This document shows, piece after piece, positions 36,911-52,300 of a stretch of 64,000 nt of DNA (within the stretch, counting starts at the first letter, position 1; the number at the start of each line of letters is the position of its first letter). The notes under the pieces are model-generated. The model was given only the letters and a program-made list of their open reading frames with translations. It did no database searches and was not told where the DNA came from. The DNA is taken from contig NC_083566.1 of the NCBI RefSeq assembly GCF_019925205.1, positions 6,820,001 through 6,884,000 of the forward strand, read 5' to 3'. Made by a program: the position numbers and the translations under genes. Source of the DNA: Metopolophium dirhodum. Taxonomy: Eukaryota; Arthropoda; Insecta; Hemiptera; Aphididae.

Positions 36911-39900
36911 TTATATATATATTACTATTATATGTACCATACTATTACCACTGTTACCGCTACTGTGCACTGCTGCAATATTGCAGTCTGTATACACACC
37001 AAACCTGCACGGCCGTCCGCGTGGTTTTTTCTTTCTTTTGAAGGGGAGGTCTTTGCAGTAACAGCTGTTGGTGTAGTACGCTGTAGTCGTACCTATATAT
37101 TATTATAATATAGCTGTACGACTATTGAACTATGAATGTATAATATATAATATACGTTTAAAGTGTAAAAATAATTACTGTATCGGATAAGTCAACCCTG
37201 CAACGACTGCAACAATATTATTATATAAATAAAATATAGGTAGGTATAATACTATTATACTTATAACATACATATGTATATTATATAATTTGGTGGTACC
37301 TGCTACAGCTAACCGGATATGTCGACAAAACACTTTTTTTTTCCATTTCTTGTGTAAGTACACAGCCAATTAGTTGACCATTTCAAATAATTTTACATGC
37401 GAAAATCGTGTAGCTTTAATATAACTATATCTAATCGAATTATGAAATATATGCGCCGAATGGTTCACTATTAAATAAATTATAAATTAATACTACCTAT
37501 GAATTATTTTAAAGAAATAAAATATTAAAATGTATGTACCTCATTGATAAAAAAATATTTAATTTCCTTCTAATTGTTTCATAATCACTTTAATCTCCGT
37601 TGCTGCAGTTTCCTATTCATTATTAATATTTAAACTATTTTCTTTTAAAACAAGTATACCGCAAGGGATTCAACTTAATTAGAAAATGTTGAATATTTTT
37701 TATCCAACATGACTTAAAATGCAGTTTATATTGACGATAGAAAGAATTTTAGATGACCCTATAGCCAAGTATGAATAATATCTTCATGGATATTAAACCC
37801 TCGGCAAGTAAAGACAAAACAAATTTGTAGAATTAAAAAGTTTAAAAGTTTTACTATATTTTATAAGAATTCTATTTCAAACGTTGGTTAATTTTAGTTG
37901 TGCGTTCAGTTTTGAATATTTAGCAACACAGTAAAAATTAAATTTCCATAATCATAGCACAAATAATAAAAATTTAACAAAGATGCACGCTAAGGTTTAT
38001 TTTGGTTTTTAAATTAATACAAATTTAATTTAATGAATCATATAAGCGTGAACTGTCGCAATCATTATCAAGAAAGTTGTATAGATAGTAAGTGTTATTG
38101 TAAAATCTATATCAATAGTTTATATTATATAGGTTATTATTACTTGCATGTCTAATTTATAGAAAAAATATTCTTTTCTTTAGATTCATCAGCGTTTTAA
38201 AAAATTTTTTGGTGACCTAAATATATCATTCTATCCCGCACTATACCTATATGTGCAATGGCGTCGTCATTTCGCATTAATTCGTAGGATGGAAACACAC
38301 ATGTAATCAATATGGGTACATCAAAACCGATTGCATTTATTCCATAAATATGACAATACCTAAGATTTTTTATTATTTTACATAATATATTAATAATGGA
38401 TATTAAAAAAAAAATAAACAAATCATAGACGATCGCACACAGCACAATGCACAAATGCCATCGCTACAATAGTGCCAGTACGTATAATATTATATGCATT
38501 ATCATTGAAACAGAATTCTTTATAATATATAATCTACGCTCAGCTTCAAAAATATTTCTCATTTCTCGTGCGGTGTCGAATGTCAGGCAAATGGTTTGTT
38601 CGTATTATAGTATATATATTATTATAATATTATGCTATATTATTTTTACACGACCGTATACATTGTTTCATTAAATACGTCTGATAATATTATAATATTA
38701 ACAATATTGTATAACATAATATATAATATACAATAGCAAATACTGCAAAGGACACAAATTGTGTACAAAGACAAAATTGGGCATCAGCCGAGGAAATTAT
38801 ATTTGTACAACTAAAATCATTCAACCGTTGTACACTCAGATACCTATATACAATTATACCTATATTGTCTACGTCTAAATATTTACATATAATTATATAT
38901 ACCATACGTAAATGCTTAAAACGATACTATATTATATGAATGAGTGAAGAAACCAATGACAGAGTTAACATTTTGAAAACTCGCCAAGCGAAAATAGCAC
39001 GCCTGCTATATTATATGATTATGATGACGCGTGTTGCAAGGTAAATTATTTTTATATTATCATCGCATATTCGCATTGTTATATATTATACGAACTGCTC
39101 GTGCGTAATTAATCGAAAACAGCATTTATAAACGCAGTTTGAACGGTACATCTGTGGGCACAACTGTGGTGTGGAACGTTTTTAATTAAGTCAGTGCTTT
39201 GATTTGTGTGACGTAGGCCGGGGTATAACCCTTAATTTATTTTATGAGCCATAGCAGCGCACCTACTAATTTAATCTGCAAGCTGCAAGAACATATTTCA
39301 GTGAACGATGTGGCGTGTGTTGGTATTCGTTTTTGTTTGAAAATGTATCTAACGTTTTTTGTACGTCAAGCCGTTATAATGATGTTACCGCCAACACTAA
39401 AAATTAAAATTAAAACTACGCAGGTATTTGTGTGCCGCAAAAGGCGCACTCTATAACTTAGTTAAGTAACTATATGTTGTAAATAACTCAGTACTTACTC
39501 TATTTATATTTTAAATTCTGTTTGAGCAACATATATGAGACTAAACTATTGGATCATACATCCCTATGACTAGAAATTTTTTAACTCTTGTATATTTTAC
39601 GCATGCGCAACAACTTTTTCTTTACAAAATCTAACTCAAAGTTGAAAATATATAATATGAAAATCCCTTGAAGTTAATATAATTTTCTTTCGGTCAATGC
39701 GCCTATATAATGTTGCCCTGTCAAAAAACAACGCATAATATAGGTACCTATTATATATGGTATCTGGTAAATACATTAAGTAATATTTGAACGATGAGGT
39801 GATCCATTAATCACATAATATTATATGAATATAATATTTTTGTATACATATTCAATATATACTAAATAATTACTCGTTCCTTAGTTGGTACCCACATAAA

Positions 39901-40430
39901 TATTTCAAAGAAGTATATAAAAAATATCTTATTAGATCTATATAGACTATAACTATCTGATATTTAATATTTGAAAGTTTGTATATTATTCTTTCAAATG
40001 AGAAAACATTAAAAATATAATTATCCAGTAACTTTTTTTTTAACAATATTGTAATATGTAGGTAGTAAGTATCTAAATGAAAACCACATTTCAATACATT
40101 TTCTATATTACAAATCTTAATAAATTATCATTTTATGAGATGCCTACATTGGATTTACAATATTTTTAAACTTGAACTTAATATATAGCATCTTCATTTT
40201 CAACACTTATGATTTATGAAATTGGTACATGATAATAAATTAAATAATGTGCTTAGGATATTATATAGTATTTTAAAAATAAAGTGTTTTGTGCGGCGGC
40301 TTTGAAAAGGGATTTAAGTTCCATTCAGATTGTATAGCATTCGTATAATGTATAATCGTATGTATAATATACTATATTGTGTTTGAATTTATATTCCGTT
40401 ATGTGGATTTCAAAACGATACGCCCAAGTG
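36911..40430. other. AT-rich intronic DNA
   Basis: No supported gene. A 70-codon ATG frame at 39244-39456 has mixed composition but no recognisable family or splice context. A TAGGTACCTA palindrome lies at 39741-39750. Confidence 0.45.
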
Positions 40431-40700
40431 TCAGGCTGACCCTTGTAATTTTTTTTTTGTCATCAAGTCCGTTTGGTTTCATTATCGACGTTTTTGCAGA
40501 GATTTCCACCATTTAGGGGCCCTATGACTAGCCATGCCGTGGCGCCCCGCCGCGATGTTGATTTGAAAATAACTTCCTCCCTTTTCTTCGTCTGTTTGAA
40601 CATCCCTCTCTCCCACCCACCATCACTCTCTTTCACTCTCCAGGACCCCCGTCCAGTGGCGGTGAAAATAACATAGTGTCCTCGAGCTCTCACCCATCAC
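40430..40700. other. Short GC-balanced block
   Basis: About 270 bp of complex sequence (GGGGCCCTATGACTAGCC, GTGGCGCCCCGCCGCG, CCCGTCCAGTGGCGG) in AT-rich surroundings. It is open on both strands for 67-76 codons without recognisable domains. Probably non-coding. Confidence 0.3.
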
Positions 40701-43700
40701 ACGCCCCCAAAATCGAATGATTGACTGTTTACGACACACAGTATATTTTCGAAACGGAATACACTATATGTATATAATATGTTCGCTGTACAGAAATATA
40801 CACATATATGTATACGAGCACACACACTAACTGCATACACACATATTGCACACATACGCATGCACGTGTACGCTTTTTTATTTAAACATTATAATTGAAT
40901 ACATGTATTGTTTAAGAATAAATTAATTGAATATAAATTACATGTGAGCATGTAAATTTATTATTACTATATGAAGACAATTAATATATAATTAATTATA
41001 CATCTTTTAAACGTCATGAATAAACAAAATCGTAACGATCATAATATAAATATATAATACGCATATAAAATAAATAAGTACAGGGCTATTCAATATGATC
41101 GATCCGATTTTAAACAATCGTATACTTCAAGTCTCCGGGTTTAGAGTGATAATCAATACATTAATTAAAATAATACCCTTATAGTTTCTGTGGTACTAAA
41201 TTATAATATAATTCGATATAACATATAATATAATTATCATATGTGTTCGATGTGGCTTCCTTAAGTCTAACGAAAAACATTTAATCGACAGTAAAATATA
41301 TCCCATGTTTACTTGCTCCAGAATATTATCCATCGTAAATTGTAATTGACTGCACCGATATTTTTATTTCCTCTGTGACGGAATGTGCTGTGGATAAATA
41401 TTATGTTCTGCAGTATACCTTTTATCTTTCTAAAATACCCCAAAAATTAGTAGTCAAATGGCGTTACAATCCTGTGACCTATAGCATCGTACGATTGTAT
41501 ATTAATTGTATGAATCATTTCGAATAACCCTGTAAAATCACGCCAAGTATATAAATATAAAATGTACTCACGCAATATTGAAATTGAAGGTAACATAAAT
41601 CGTCTAATAATTAGCAACGTAAAACAGTAATAATAATACTACCTAATGACATAATATAATAATTTATATTAGGTTTTAATATTATATTGTTGTTAGTAGG
41701 TACAGTAGGTACAGGAGGTAGGTAGGTATTATACAGGTATTTCAGAGATAATTTCAACGTAGACAAACCTGCAATGGGCATTTATATAATATGTCTGAAG
41801 GTGAGATACAAAAAAAAAGTTACATGTGCAAGGACCGGAGTTAAAAAAAAAAAATAAATAAATATATAGAAAAATATCCCAGTCATTATTGCCAGGACCA
41901 TTGTTGTGTGTGGGCTGATTACTGGAGGAGACAAGTCAACCCAGAAATTAAAAAACGCTGAATCACAATTATTATATTTTATATATGTGTATTTACATTA
42001 TTATATACGCGTGCATAATAGCCGGTGTGCGCGCGTACGATTATTATTATTATTATTATCATTGTAACTGTCAGTCTTCGGGTATTCGGTGTTTGATAGA
42101 GAGGTCGTTATACCCACGTACGGCCCGGATGCCGTCTCGTTACAACTGGATCCCAATAATTGGCAATCATCTATTATAATGATTTTACAAAAAACGCATT
42201 ACGGTCCAAGGCCCACTTGATGGAATAATAATAATAAAAATACACATATATCTAAATATATATACCTCTTTCTCTCACACCTTTTCTCTGCGCACGATAA
42301 CGTTTTGTAATTGTTGACGGTTCTTTCAATTATTATCATTATTATCGCTGTAAATAGTTATAATGACTGCGTGAAAAAATAAACATAAATAAATGCTAGT
42401 TTTTTTATAATTTTATATTATGATAATATGTTATTACCGTTTTTATTAGTTAAAAATATGTAATTACTATCCCGACAGTAATTTTGTTGTCGGTCCACTA
42501 TACACCTCCCGCGGAAAACGTCGCCATCGCGTTTATTATTATTGTTATTGTGTGCGCGGATGCGAAAAAAAATAATATTTAGGTAGGTATGTTTATTATA
42601 ATAATATGCGAAACGCCCGACTGTGTTTTTCTAACGGCATTTCGAATGAAGTTTTCATCCGCAGTTACACAGTTATAGCAAAATACGATCTATAAATAAC
42701 ACAGTTTTCACAGATAATAATAATGTGCCTGGTAAACGCACAATATTATATTGTATTATCATGACGAATTTAAAATATTATATTATAATAGGCAAGTTTA
42801 TTCACGCGCATGTCGGGTGGATTGCCATCATAATATTATTATATTACTGTAGTTACAAATAACAATATCGCATTATATTATAATAATATGGTGGCCGCGA
42901 ATAATATAATGCGAGTATAATATTATGCCTTGTCGTAAAAAACACTTTTCGTGTTGAATCGTGTCCCTCGACGCGAGCAAGGTACAATAATATTATGTTG
43001 TGTGCTCTGAATAATAACCGTCGTAACCTGTCAACGCATCCAACAACACACTATTATATATTTTTTTCGTCTTTTTTCCCCGCTCGTTGTTTCCCGCGGT
43101 TTGCCTTTAAATTCCGAAGGATAATGTTGCAGTGCCCGCCCTCGATCGCTGTTTTATTTAGGTATATATATATTAAATAGGTAGTCATATATACCTATAC
43201 ATTTATTATTATTATTATTATTATTATTATCATCATCATCACCACAATCAAACCTGTATAAAAAACAAAATATAGCAATGCGAACTACTCGTTTTTTTTT
43301 TATTCGTATAAAAGTTCAAATCATCTTTTATTGTTTTTCGTGATGAAAAGTCTTATATTAATTTTCTTCCTTTATTTCCTTATCTAATAAATACATTTTC
43401 ACGTGAATACGTGATAAATAAATATAATATATACTTTTCATACCTGACGGCTAACACAGTAATACCCTATACCCTAAAGATAACCCTCAGTTCCTTCAAA
43501 TGGTATAAATATTTTTAAATTCAAAACTATATATTTTGATTATAATATTATAACAAAATTATTTTTAAAATCATATTTTCACTATAATATTTAGTTATAA
43601 TAAATAATAGTCGCACGCAAAATAGTAATTTCCATGTATCCATTTTAATTAAAATATATTGTACTAAAATAATATGTTAATTATTGATATTATAATCAAA

Positions 43701-45240
43701 TGTATAACTCTAATATTTTATATGGCATAATAATAATAATTTCAGTTTAAAAATTAATAAATATGTATGCAACAACTACTAATAAAATATTTTTTTTATA
43801 TACTATATAAACAGTTATATCAAAAAAACTTTTTATGTAATATTTGTCAAACTATTTTAGCCATTGAAGTATAAATTCAGAGTTTTTATCGATCAAATTT
43901 CTTATAAAAATTCATAATATATTATTGCTCTAAATAAAATTCTTACTAAATTCTAGTTTATAATCGTTTAATTTTTCTGAAATTATTACTAAAAATTACA
44001 TAAGTATTTAATTAAGAAACAAGACATTAAAAAAAAAAACAATTTATGTGCGGATATTGGTATCAAAATATTGTCTGAATTTTTACGGGTTAATAATATA
44101 AGAAGTTAGCAAGTACAAGTATATTTTTTAGAAATCGAAAATAGATAGGTTTTTTTCTCGAAAGTAATAATTTCCATGCAAAAGAATAAAGTATCATTTT
44201 ATTAGCATGGTTATTGGTTATATATTATGAATTCGAGTGACTCTACTTAATACACATCAGATATTATATATTACTATATTATACCACGTTGAGTGGAATA
44301 AATAATGATGAACCATAAGTCTACAAATAATGAAACGTCAATAAAATATTATGTAAACAACATGACTATGATATTAAACGAACGTTTTTTTTATTTAATT
44401 TTAAACAATAAACAACAATAAATATAACTAAACGACGGCAGTAAGAATAATATCGTAATTTACAACAATATTTTTACCGAATGATGAGGTGACAGTCGTT
44501 GTTATATGAACAATAGAAGGTACAAAAGTGGGTTCGATTGTTCGCATAATAATTACATCATGTCATATTATTCACATACAATAACGAAATTACGTATAAA
44601 AATGAATTTATTAATCGATCGTCATGATTGGCCTATTGGCGTTAAATTATTGTAATCCTACGAGTAGGTACATTATTTATTATTATTTATTATACTCTTC
44701 TTCTCTCCATTTCCATACAAATATTAATAAATAATAATACTAGTAAAATCTACGCGTATATTATGGTGATTTATTTTCATAAGTCGACATATTTAATGAT
44801 AGAACATATTAATTTAATCATTATAAATTATAATATAATAATAAGTATATCTTAGCAACTTTGAACGCTGTGCCATACCGCCATATAATATAATAATATA
44901 TATATATATATAGCTTGCACCTAAAACTGCTTATGGTTAGATGGTATAATATTATATCGATACCATTACTTTACTTCTAAGCGACGCATTGCTCTAGAAT
45001 TTCGGGGGAACTTGTGGGACAAAAACATATTATTATTGTGACATTTTTTTGTCCGTGCATTGAGTAGATTCAATAACGATTATGGACGAATGGAAATCTA
45101 AATATCGTAATCCGAAATATTTTCAAGCATGTTAACTCGCATCTGCAGTAATACTTGACAATAAAAATACACTCGTAGGTAAAATGCATCCTATAATATA
45201 TATTAAGCAATATAATTACGCCACCAAGTTATATTATAAT
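40701..45240. other. AT-rich intronic DNA with small GC-richer patches
   Basis: AT-rich overall. CpG-containing patches occur at 42000-42160, 42500-42560 and 42940-43160. Trinucleotide repeats (TTA then TCA) fill 43203-43241. No gene is recognised; the open frames at 41985-42179 and 42995-43180 are short and unremarkable. Confidence 0.45.
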
Positions 45241-46500
45241 TACTGTATAATAATACAATGTTATTTACCGTTTTGGCTGCAGTAATTTGCCACATTTCCG
45301 TAGTTTTTTCTACGACGATTATTATTATTTTCGATAAACACAACAGCCAATATTATCCGTTTGCCGTCGTGCGGGTATCCCGAAAATTCGTGGCCAGCTT
45401 GGGTCATTGCAAAAAAAAAATACCCTCCCCAAATCCGGGACGATATTATGATAATGTTCAATACGGCAGCAATGCAGCATGCATTATATGCATACATACA
45501 ACTCAGATAATATATTATATTTATGTACGCATAGTTGCAGTGTAGCAGAATCATTTTCGTGCCCATACGTTTATATATTATTATTATCTATCGATCGGTC
45601 GGCGGCGGTGGTGGATGTGGTGGTGGAGATGGTCGGCCCTTTGTGGGCTTGCACAAATTGAATAATATACGCGAATCGGTGTAATTCGACGTAACGGTCC
45701 GTGTTATATATATGTATTATACATACACATTCGCACAGGAGTGGCTCTCGCGCTTTAACAAGGATTAATGCGTTTGGTAAATAAACTTAACAACGCTCAG
45801 TTATATATATAATATACTATGTGCGTATGTATGTATGTATGTATGTATGTATGTATGTATGTATGTATGTGTGTGTGAAATGTATATAATATATATATAT
45901 ATATATATAGCGGCACCGGAATAGCTCGGCCTTTGGCGTATTTATAACAGTTTTCTGCGCGCTTGGGTTTTCAATGGAAAATGGCTCTTTTACGATAGCC
46001 TTTTGAAACCGTCGTCGTTGACTCTTAGCGTAATGAATTTTCTGCCGGTTCGGTCTTTCGGCGGCAGTTAATATTATACCAATATTGTACGACGTCTATA
46101 TATTATTATACGTATCCAATAAAAGTCGGCAACGCGAAACGGCGAGACATAGTATTATTATTATTATTAAATTATATTCCGTTTATACGAATACCTATAC
46201 AACAATGCGTAGGACCGACGCGACGCACGATATCATTCATTAAACCGACGGTGTGCGGTAATACGTGTCATACAAAATATATAATATTATGGTGGGGAGG
46301 GGGTGAATGGGAACGAGGGTGAGGTAAAAAGAAAAGAGTGCCGGATAACAGGGTGAAGATGGAGCGTTAGAAGAGAAAAAGTAGCAGACGGAATATAGGC
46401 GAGAAATGGCCGCGTCGTCGAGAAAACGCGTGTGACTGTCTGTATAGTATATAGGTTTATTTTTTGTGGGGACAGACAAACGAGGAACCTTTAACTAGGT
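45240..46500. repeat. GC-richer block with (GTAT)n and (TA)n
   Basis: A tetranucleotide (GTAT)n tract of about 11 units spans 45825-45870, followed by (TA)n at 45889-45909. GC-balanced patches lie at 45360-45440, 45590-45700, 45960-46070 and 46270-46440. No protein is recognised in the open frames on either strand. Confidence 0.7.
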
Positions 46501-47780
46501 GCATAATAATATTATTATTACACCTTAGCATCAACACAACTGTTATATTATTATATAGGTACAACATGAAGTATATGTATTGTAAATTATAATATAATAT
46601 TATGAGTATTAATATTTAGTCACGTTTAAATAAAATATTATATTATACTGATAATAGTATATAATAGCCAATAGGTATTAGGCATGTAACAGATATGTAA
46701 TTAATAATAATACTCATCTTTATTATACGTTACATATTATTATACAAAGGCGTTTTGACGATAAAAACTAGTTAAGATCGAGGTATACGGTTCACCCAAG
46801 GAAGAAATTAAATTATATTATATTATACGCGTATTGCATCCCCCATCCAACGTTTTGTTTAAATTACATTTTACTTACTTAGTGAATAAATGTATAATAT
46901 AGTTAAATATTTTATCTTTTTGCAGAAATGTAATCACTGTTATTGCCTATTGGTGCTATTCGTAAATAACTAGGTTTTAGTATAAATTATTGTTGAAAGA
47001 ATGCTTAATTATAAATAAAAAATGTGTATTTATTCTTGGAAAAATGCAATTAATATCATATTACATTTAATTATGTATCCATAACATTTCATGCATATGG
47101 TAATTTGTATTCAAAATTAAATAAATATATTTATAACCATAACTTTAACGTATTAAAATGTTATACTTTAAGTATCTACTACAAGGTTATACGGTATAAT
47201 GAGAAATTATAATTTATAATTGTCTTATTGTAGTATAATACCATCTAAAGTCATTAAAAAAAAATATATAATTTTTATATTTTATTAATTTAAAAATATA
47301 TATGCCAGGGTGCACGATGGCTGCAATACACTTATGACTTTTAAAAATGTTTGACTTAAATAAAACATTTCGTGAGCATTGGTTTTTTTTTCCAGTGAGT
47401 AATATGAATGCCATTTATACGTTTGAATTATATTTAATTTTAATAACTCAATAATTTCAAGTACAGTTTTCCTGAAAATTAAAAATAAAAAACCGTTCAT
47501 TAATCAATCCCCTTCACATTTTTCCCTTTGTAAACTACCTATCGTTTTTTCGTGATGAGTTTATACAAAAAATAATTGTTTTTAACGACAATAAGACATA
47601 ATTTACATTGCAATGTATAATGTATAATTTAATATTATCATAGACCATCGATTACCCACATAAACACGACCGCACATCCAATAATGTGAAACACTGCGCG
47701 CTGACACTGTGCGCTATAAAATATTGATATAAGTACAATGATTTCCATTTTGAAACTACAATATATTATAATATATCTGT
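46501..47780. other. AT-rich intronic DNA
   Basis: Nothing supported. Overlapping minus-strand frames at 47214-47500 are AT-rich and unlike known proteins. Confidence 0.5.
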
Positions 47781-48790
47781 TTTGTGTATATTTTCTATTC
47801 CTCTTATACGTAGGTACGCATATTATACAATATATAAATGTGTAATATGTGCAATTTATTATACGAATATATACACACACACAACTGCTGCACAACCGCC
47901 CCACATCGTTTCGTATATTTTATTTTTCCAGTCGTATAATATAACAAACGGTGTATTTCGATTTTTACTCTCATCCTCTTTCCCATCCGCTCTTTTCCCA
48001 CTGCACAGGACAGGGCATTTTCGGGAAACGTCGGGCGACAGTAATCCAATTATTATTCAAAATAGGCGCCCGCTCGGCCGAAACCATTATACGCCGTTGT
48101 TAGAGACGACGGCAAGGGGGTGTCGACTTGAGTGGTCTAGGGGGGGTGGTGAGGGGGGAGTGGGAGAATTCGCGAAATTAAGCGTTTTGATAAACATATA
48201 TATATATATATGTATAATATACACATACATTATACACAGTATACACGCCAAACCCAACCACCCCCTACCCTGTCCATCCACAGCCGGTCACCCGAAAGGC
48301 GCACAATTAATCATTTTATAATTGTTATTAATGATCTCGGCGTCGCCGGATGCTTCCGCACCATAAAACCCGAACAACGTCTCAACTCTTATATACTTGG
48401 CTGTTTACGACCCTTTTATACTCTCATACTGGGTCCAGCTCTTTTTCTCTCCTTTTTCTTATATTATTCTTCTTCTCCTTCGTCGTCGTCGTCGCGTCGT
48501 TATATCTATTTATTACAGGTTTTTTATATACATACCTATATACATGTATACTCTCATTGTTTTTTAAGCGCTAATGTAATTTTATTTATATTTTACTTTA
48601 TTATCTCTTTTTACTCGGATGCCGCCGGGATAAACGATCTAAGTACGATAATCGAATGGCAAACGGTCGGGTAACTACGCGAGAGACGGGAGTAATGTAC
48701 CGAAATGTTATTATTGCTATCCGAGATGCGGGGCCCGAGGGCGTTGCTGAGCCGACCGTTTCCATAACAATATAATAATACATTAATACG
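47780..48790. other. GC-balanced block
   Basis: 48000-48170 and 48590-48770 are complex and CpG-containing; a TCG/TCT-type run lies at 48470-48500. The longest open frame (47782-48321, 179 codons) starts in AT-rich sequence, continues through a (TA)n-derived Ile-Tyr stretch and has no domain, so I do not call it a gene. Confidence 0.35.
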
Positions 48791-51700
48791 TATTATAAAC
48801 ATATTATTTGTATAATATTATACAATGTTACGTACGTAACGTACGTAATAAATAATATAAATAATTATAAATATTATAGTTTATTAAAAATATACGACAA
48901 TGTGCCAGTGCCATTATACAAAAATGTCTACGCTTAATGTGCGTTTTAATTAACAAATGATCTGCTACAAATCGTTAAATTAGTGCTGTAAAATACTCAA
49001 ATATAATAAAAGTACTTAATACAGGAAATACATCTCATAAGTGTGTTATATAGTTTTCAACAATCTCCAAGTCTTCAGAATAATTAACGAATATTTACTT
49101 GACATTGTGAAATTTAAAATGTATGGAATTACATAATAATATACGTATTTAATAAGAACTATCACGCGTTCAGAATTAATTAATTTAACATTATATGTTT
49201 AAAGTTCATTTCTTTAATCAGAATACTATTTGTTTTATCGCACAAAAAATGTTTTTATAATTTATATAGCCAAAATAGATTATTAAAATTAAAATCTGTA
49301 CTATACAATACATTGCCGTTTTGTTGTAGGTAGTCAGTTGGCACTATGTTTTTATAAATAATGAAATATAATGAGTATTGCGTATAAATCTCATTAAGAA
49401 ATATATATGTTTACACGTAGGTATAGGTAATATAATAATATACCTAGGTATATTATACAAAATACATTATATATTATATAAAATAATAATTTAATAATTT
49501 CATTTTACTAGAGCTGTAGGCGTGCCCAGCCCGCGGACCGCGGAAGTATTCCAATCGGACCGTGACCATTTTATAATATTAGAAATTTCTATAGGTATAA
49601 GTAAAAATAAAAATAATAATAATAATAAAAATAAAATATTTTTTAATAAGATTTTAAGAATTACAAAATATCTTACAATTTTTAATTATAATAAAGTGAA
49701 AAAAGTGATAAATTCGAATAGTGATAAAAAATAATAATATAATGTCTATTGTATATTTTATCAAAATGAACAGCGGCGTATATGCGGTCGGCGATATAAA
49801 TATAAATTTCAAATGTGGCCCGAAAGTTGAAAAAGGTCACGCCTGAATTAGAGTATAATATTATATTCTAGTTGAATTTCATGGTAATTAAATATGTGTA
49901 TTATAGTTATGGTCTAAATTATTACAGTGACTTTATATAGGCACGATTCGAGTGTAATGATTGTCTTTTCCGAAAGTTGTAATATCTTATAACAAATGTT
50001 TTTGATTAATTCAGATAAATTATGTTTAAGTCCCCTCAATGTTGTCCATAATATATCACACAATATTTAGCTATAATATAAAATGAACGGTCGTATTTCT
50101 CATTCTATATACTAAATTACTGGCTTTATGTAAGCCACATTTTCACGCTAGGTATTTTCTATATACTCGGTATGTTATTTTAATATTGTAAATTATACGA
50201 ATTATAATATACAAATAGGTTACATTTGGTGTAAGGTGTTTAACGCAAATGATAGCAATTCGTTGTAAGTATATATGCCTACATATATTATATCCTCGCG
50301 AACGTACGGCCTTTCATTAAGTTTAAATACTATAGGTGCCGCAGAATAGCTGGTAACCAGCATCGAGCATAATATACAAACTAAACATAACTGTAGACTC
50401 GATAAGGCACCTAAATATACGCACCCTACCTACATATTCGTTTTAATATAACTGCTTTGAGATCGTATGATTTTGAATTAATACATATACTACTGCTGCA
50501 GTGGCTTTGTTGTCGTTAAAACGTCTTTAATAAATATAACGATAAAACTATGAAAAAGCTATGAAAAAAGAAAAAATCATTGAATTAAAACCCTATTTAA
50601 TTATATTATATTATTATATTTTATGAGTTAGCGTTTCGTTAGTAATAATATTAATAAAAAGGCTCAAAAACTACATTTTTATAATCTCATTAAAACATCA
50701 ATTTCAGATAATGATTCCGCATCTTATACTTCAACATTTCTAACGCTATACAATATTATTAAGCTATATAATGGTAATTTATATGAGTTTTGTTATATTG
50801 AAGGTAATATTAAAGTGCAAACAAGTGAATAGCAATAATGTCCAAGTAAATATTGTTATAGTTGAAGTCCTAAACGTTAAAATATACAGTTATATGATAC
50901 ATAAGTATTTACCAATACGATACATTTACCTAACATTTGTATCATGTAAGTCAATACCTATACTACCTACATATAATATCTATGTACCTATACAAAATAA
51001 ATACAATATAATACGCGGATGTGCAACTTGCTACGCTCAAATACAATGTGATAATATAATTGGTAACCGATATAGTTGATTACCGTGTACGTGTAAAATA
51101 AAGGGCATATACATAATATAGTTGTCTCTCGAAGTAAAAAAGGTCGATAATATTTGTATACGAAAACCTATCGACGTGCCCTAAATTTTATCGTCAAATA
51201 AAAGTGTCTAGTATAGGTAGTAGGTAGGTACTATATATATAGGACATATAGGTGCCTCCCTGCAAAGGCCAGGTAATATAAACAATAAATATATAATTTT
51301 CTTCGACAGCATTTTTTCTGGTAGGAAAGTGAATAATCTAGTTGGTTCTTTGGTGGGTAAACATGATACAGTTTTAAAAATATTTCTACTCGGTTTGAGT
51401 AATTTATAGACATTTTCAATTTTCATTTTTTTTTTGTTTTTTTATTCTATAAATGTCAATTAAATTGTATTATCGTTGGGCCAAAAAGATGGAAAATGTA
51501 ATACAATGTTCCTAATAAGTTGTTATAATAGCAGTTTATAAATGTTAAAGATAAAGATCCATAAGCACAATTTTTTTTACTAGCGATGCTTACAAAATTG
51601 CAAGGGAGGAGACGTATTCATCCTAAATTCACCCCGTGTTTATTACCATATTATAGTTCATAAAATTATGAACTTTTCCCGAATACTATCCAATAGCATA

Positions 51701-52300
51701 GGTACTTAGTACTTACATTTTTATTAAACTGTCACATGCTTAAAATGTTATAATATTTCCTGTTAATAATATTGCTATAGTTAATATTATTATTTTTTGA
51801 TATCTGCATATTTTTGAAAGGCGAATTAACCAAGTCCAAAGTCGGAGAGCGATAGCCCCTATTAAAACCACCACTGTATTTATTACACGCACATATACGG
51901 TTTTATAACTTGTAGCAGATGAGTTGTAAACGTTTTAGCATACGTAGCGATTATTATAATATTAAAGTACCTATATTTGTCAAACTCGTACTATATAATA
52001 AGGAATATTAACAATTTATTGTGAGATGGATTCGCACCACTTGGTCGTATATTTGTGTGTAGGCGGTAGGTGTACACAACTGTATGACTAAAATATAAAA
52101 TCGTTTCTCCCTTACAAGCACATCATTATAATGATATAATACAACAGCAAACTATATAGTTGTAAGTACATTATATACTATCATAATGTTATAATACCAT
52201 TTTGTGCAATATCTTTGTCGTATCAAAACCGCAACTATTTCGCGATGTCATATATTACCATCATCACGCGTTGCGATGTCTTGCGCAGTATATAAAAAAA
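48791..52300. other. AT-rich intronic DNA
   Basis: No gene is seen. A near-perfect ACGT-rich palindrome lies at 48828-48848. A small GC-rich patch occurs at 49515-49565 and at 51820-51890. The 102-codon frame at 50771-51079 is low-complexity. Confidence 0.45.

Noticed and set aside
40471..40500. TTTGGTTTCATTATCG considered as the start of a VWFQN exon
   Set aside because: Translation does not give W-F-Q-N-R in any frame and there is no acceptor.
44521..44560. GGGTTCGATTG resembling a tRNA B box
   Set aside because: No matching A box or cloverleaf stems upstream.
47782..48321. 179-codon + strand frame
   Set aside because: Starts in AT-rich sequence, includes (TA)n-derived Ile-Tyr stretches and changes composition midway; no recognisable protein.
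50771..51079. 102-codon ATG frame
   Set aside because: AT-driven Ile/Val/Asn/Tyr-rich sequence with no motif.
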